From: Pseudomonadota bacterium
GTDB taxonomy: Bacteria; Pseudomonadota; Gammaproteobacteria; Halothiobacillales; Halothiobacillaceae
Reading direction: 5' to 3'
DNA: 17,089 bases
Assembly: GCA_021795795.1 (NCBI GenBank)
Contig: JAJYPA010000127.1
Location: forward strand, 1-17,089
Part shown: positions 15,509 to 17,089 of the stretch, one piece after another
Position numbering within the stretch: the first letter of the stretch is position 1
Layout: every line of letters begins with the position of its first letter
Position numbers and translations under genes: made by a program
The notes under the pieces: generated by a model
The model's input: only the letters and a program-made list of their open reading frames with translations
The model's database searches: none
Told to the model about the DNA's origin: nothing

Positions 15509-16219
15509 TCAATGCAGCCCCAACCAGCCCGCAACCATTGGTGCGCGGTAGCTCACCAGATACCACACGCCAACACCGATGATGGTGGCAATAACAAAGG
15601 CAAGCCAGCCGGCGAAGTGTAGATTGGGATTCTGCACCGTTTCATCGGGTTTGAGCGCGCGCTTGCCGGTAATCATGGCTTGAACCAAGGGTTCGTGTTT
15701 TTTGAATTGATAGAAGGCAATGGCCAAGAGGTGCAGGGCAATCAGACCCAGCAGGATGTTGAAATTGACGTCGTGGATGTACGTCAGAAAATCCTGCGTA
15801 TTTTCAGAAACATATCCTGAAAAAGGGCCTTCATTGTAGATCTGGTCATTGGCGAACAGCCCGGTGCCCAGTTGAACCAGGATCGAGATGATCATCGCCA
15901 GAACGGACAGCGCACCGAGCGGGTTGTGACCCAGCCATATGCCTTTATGGGCGCCCTTGATGTACGCAATGATATGCCTGGGATGATGGACGAAATGGCT
16001 GAAGCGCGCCGTATCACTGCCGATGATGCCCCAAACGAGTCGAAACACGATCAAACCGATCAGCGCATAACCGATGGTCATGTGCAGGCCGAGCCGATCG
16101 AGGATATCGGCAGTAAACCACATCGCGAAAATACCGATCACGAGCAACCAGTGGAATAGGCGGGTGGGCAGATCCCAGACTTTGACAGTGCGGGGGGTGG
16201 ATTTATCTGAAGTGGGCAC
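15509..16219 (-). CDS. Cytochrome b561 / hydrogenase-type b cytochrome
   Basis: A 236-residue inner-membrane di-heme cytochrome b with four to five hydrophobic helices (about residues 20-38, 47-66, 110-128, 155-175 and 205-225). Likely heme ligands are His23 (RLFHWLL), His46 (LHMTIGY) and the two His of IHDVNFNILLGLIALHLL. GHNPLGALSVLAMI is a loop/helix signature shared with Ni/Fe-hydrogenase b subunits and related quinone-linked cytochromes. It would pass electrons between quinone and a partner, often a small cytochrome c, that is not seen here. The start is GTG 16219, with AGGA about 10 nt upstream; no ATG fits. The open frame runs on to 16654, but that part is acs read out of frame. No terminator directly follows. 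Confidence 0.87.
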   Translation of the reverse strand: MPTSDKSTPRTVKVWDLPTRLFHWLLVIGIFAMWFTADILDRLGLHMTIGYALIGLIVFRLVWGIIGSDTARFSHFVHHPRHIIAYIKGAHKGIWLGHNPLGALSVLAMIISILVQLGTGLFANDQIYNEGPFSGYVSENTQDFLTYIHDVNFNILLGLIALHLLAIAFYQFKKHEPLVQAMITGKRALKPDETVQNPNLHFAGWLAFVIATIIGVGVWYLVSYRAPMVAGWLGLH

Positions 16220-16256
16220 GACTAAGGCTTCCTGTGCTGTGGTACGGGTTAGTGAT

Positions 16257-16284
16257 TTTGCACTATGACAAATTTGCACTATGA
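16257..16284. repeat. Tandem 12-bp direct repeat upstream of the cytochrome b gene
   Basis: TTTGCACTATGA occurs at 16257-16268 and again at 16273-16284, identical, with CAAA between them. The period of 16 bp is not a whole number of helical turns. It sits about 40 bp before the GTG start of the cytochrome b gene and touches the acs terminator, so it could be a pair of regulator-binding sites. Confidence 0.7.
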
Positions 16285-16310
16285 AAAAAAGGGAGCCATT
16301 TGGCTCCCTT
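16284..16310 (-). terminator. Rho-independent terminator of acs
   Basis: On the minus strand: AAGGGAGCC, loop AAAT, GGCTCCCTT followed by further T (the plus strand shows A at 16284-16290). A perfect 9-bp stem with a T-tract, starting 10 nt past the acs stop. It separates acs from the cytochrome b gene, which therefore needs its own promoter. Confidence 0.9.
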
Positions 16311-16319
16311 TGTTGTGAA

Positions 16320-17089
16320 TTACTTACCGAGCAGTTGCTCCAGAATGGCGGGATTTTCCAGTGTGGAAACGTCGCCCTGCGGGAGTTCGCCGATGGCGAT
16401 GCCGCGCAACAACCGGCGCATGATTTTCCCCGAGCGGGTTTTGGGTAGATTATCGCCAAAACGGATGTCATCAGGTTTCGCGATGGGGCCAATTTGCTCG
16501 GCGACCCAGTCGCGCAGGGTCTTGACCATGGCATCGGCTGCGTCGCCTTGTGGCCGATCGCCCTTGCAGACGACGAAGGCGACGATCGATTCGCCTTTGA
16601 TGTCGTGCGGCTTGCCGACCACGGCTGCTTCGGCAACCAGCGGGTGAGCGACAAGCGCCGATTCGATTTCCATAGTACCGAGGCGATGGCCGGAAACGTT
16701 CAATACGTCATCGATACGACCCATGATCCAGAAATAGCCATCGTCATCACGGCGGGCGGAGTCACCGGCGAGGTAATATCCCTTGAGCTTCTCAGGGAAA
16801 TAACCGCGTTTGAAGCGCGCGTCGTCACCCCAGATGGTGCGAATCATCGAAGGCCATGGCTTCTTGATGACCAGATTCCCGCCCTGATTGTGGCCCACGG
16901 GATTGCCCTCGTCATCGACGATGTCCGCGATGATGCCGGGCAGAGGACGTGTGCAGGAGCCGGGTTTGGTCGCGATGGCACCGGGCAATGGCGCAATCAT
17001 GTGTGCGCCGGTTTCTGTTTGCCACCAGGTGTCGGCAATCGGGCAGCGCTCGCCGCCGATTACGCGGTGATACCACATCCAGGCTTCGG
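16320..17089 (-). CDS. acs: Acetyl-CoA synthetase (AMP-forming), C-terminal part
   Basis: The last ~255 residues of a ~650-residue enzyme; the frame stays open through the right edge (preceding residues EAW), so the N-terminal part is outside. It makes acetyl-CoA from acetate, ATP and CoA through acetyl-AMP. Seen here are [18 protein letters not shown] (acetate/AMP pocket), [40 protein letters not shown] (adenylate-binding and hinge), and the terminal [14 protein letters not shown]. The Lys of that last motif is catalytic for adenylation and is the known acetylation-control site in Acs proteins. The match to Acs rather than propionyl-CoA synthetase is by overall sequence. An intrinsic terminator follows the stop. 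Confidence 0.96.
   Translation of the reverse strand, partial: EAWMWYHRVIGGERCPIADTWWQTETGAHMIAPLPGAIATKPGSCTRPLPGIIADIVDDEGNPVGHNQGGNLVIKKPWPSMIRTIWGDDARFKRGYFPEKLKGYYLAGDSARRDDDGYFWIMGRIDDVLNVSGHRLGTMEIESALVAHPLVAEAAVVGKPHDIKGESIVAFVVCKGDRPQGDAADAMVKTLRDWVAEQIGPIAKPDDIRFGDNLPKTRSGKIMRRLLRGIAIGELPQGDVSTLENPAILEQLLGK

Noticed and set aside
16220..16654. N-terminal extension of the cytochrome b open frame
   Set aside because: This part overlaps acs and its terminator in another frame and translates to a low-complexity sequence; the cytochrome starts at GTG 16219 behind a ribosome-binding site.

Overview
The window is an ordinary stretch of bacterial chromosome, very probably from a gammaproteobacterium with a GC content somewhat above 50%. 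Four things point there. It carries the two-subunit glycyl-tRNA synthetase (glyQ-glyS). It has a RluE-type pseudouridine synthase whose motifs match the enterobacterial enzyme closely. It has a trpD-trpC-OsmC gene string. It has an rplM-rpsI operon. A chemolithoautotroph of the Halothiobacillus/Thiobacillus-like sulfur-oxidiser kind would fit the glycolate-oxidase Fe-S subunit, the hydrogenase-type cytochrome b and a small repeat protein I associate with such bacteria, but this placement is inference. No CRISPR array, tRNA, rRNA, prophage or autonomous transposase was seen.

Layout. (1) 1-4669, plus strand: the end of a degenerate-GGDEF/EAL protein; a short malic enzyme; a FEN-type 5'-3' exonuclease overlapping it by 4 nt; rluE; and a secreted HbpS/GlcG-like heme-binding-type protein. 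(2) 4683-5713: a convergent lipoprotein that fuses a YbaY-like domain to an MliC-like lysozyme-inhibitor domain. Upstream of it lies a 140-bp transposase-less element with 16-bp perfect terminal inverted repeats and a 6-bp flanking direct repeat. (3) 5714-6193: a 159-residue protein of unknown function built from two diverged repeats. (4) 6178-10011, minus strand: glyQ-glyS-plsC, probably one operon. (5) 10157-12433, plus strand: trpD-trpC-osmC-like, tightly overlapped, divergent from glyQ. (6) 12436-14019, minus strand: a GlcF-like Fe-S protein followed by an EthD-family protein. (7) 14020-15247: an intergenic region with an orphan terminator, then rplM-rpsI with a strong promoter and a clear terminator. 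(8) 15509-17089, minus strand: a cytochrome b561-type membrane protein, and upstream of it the 3' end of acs, separated by an intrinsic terminator and a 12-bp tandem repeat.

How it fits together. Most genes are housekeeping: translation (glyQS, rplM, rpsI, rluE), tryptophan synthesis (trpDC), phospholipid synthesis (plsC), and central carbon flux through malate, glycolate and acetate. The accessory interest lies in the MITE-like element, the fused lipoprotein, the duplicated-domain unknown protein and the orphan terminator. I did not find a convincing novel multi-gene system.
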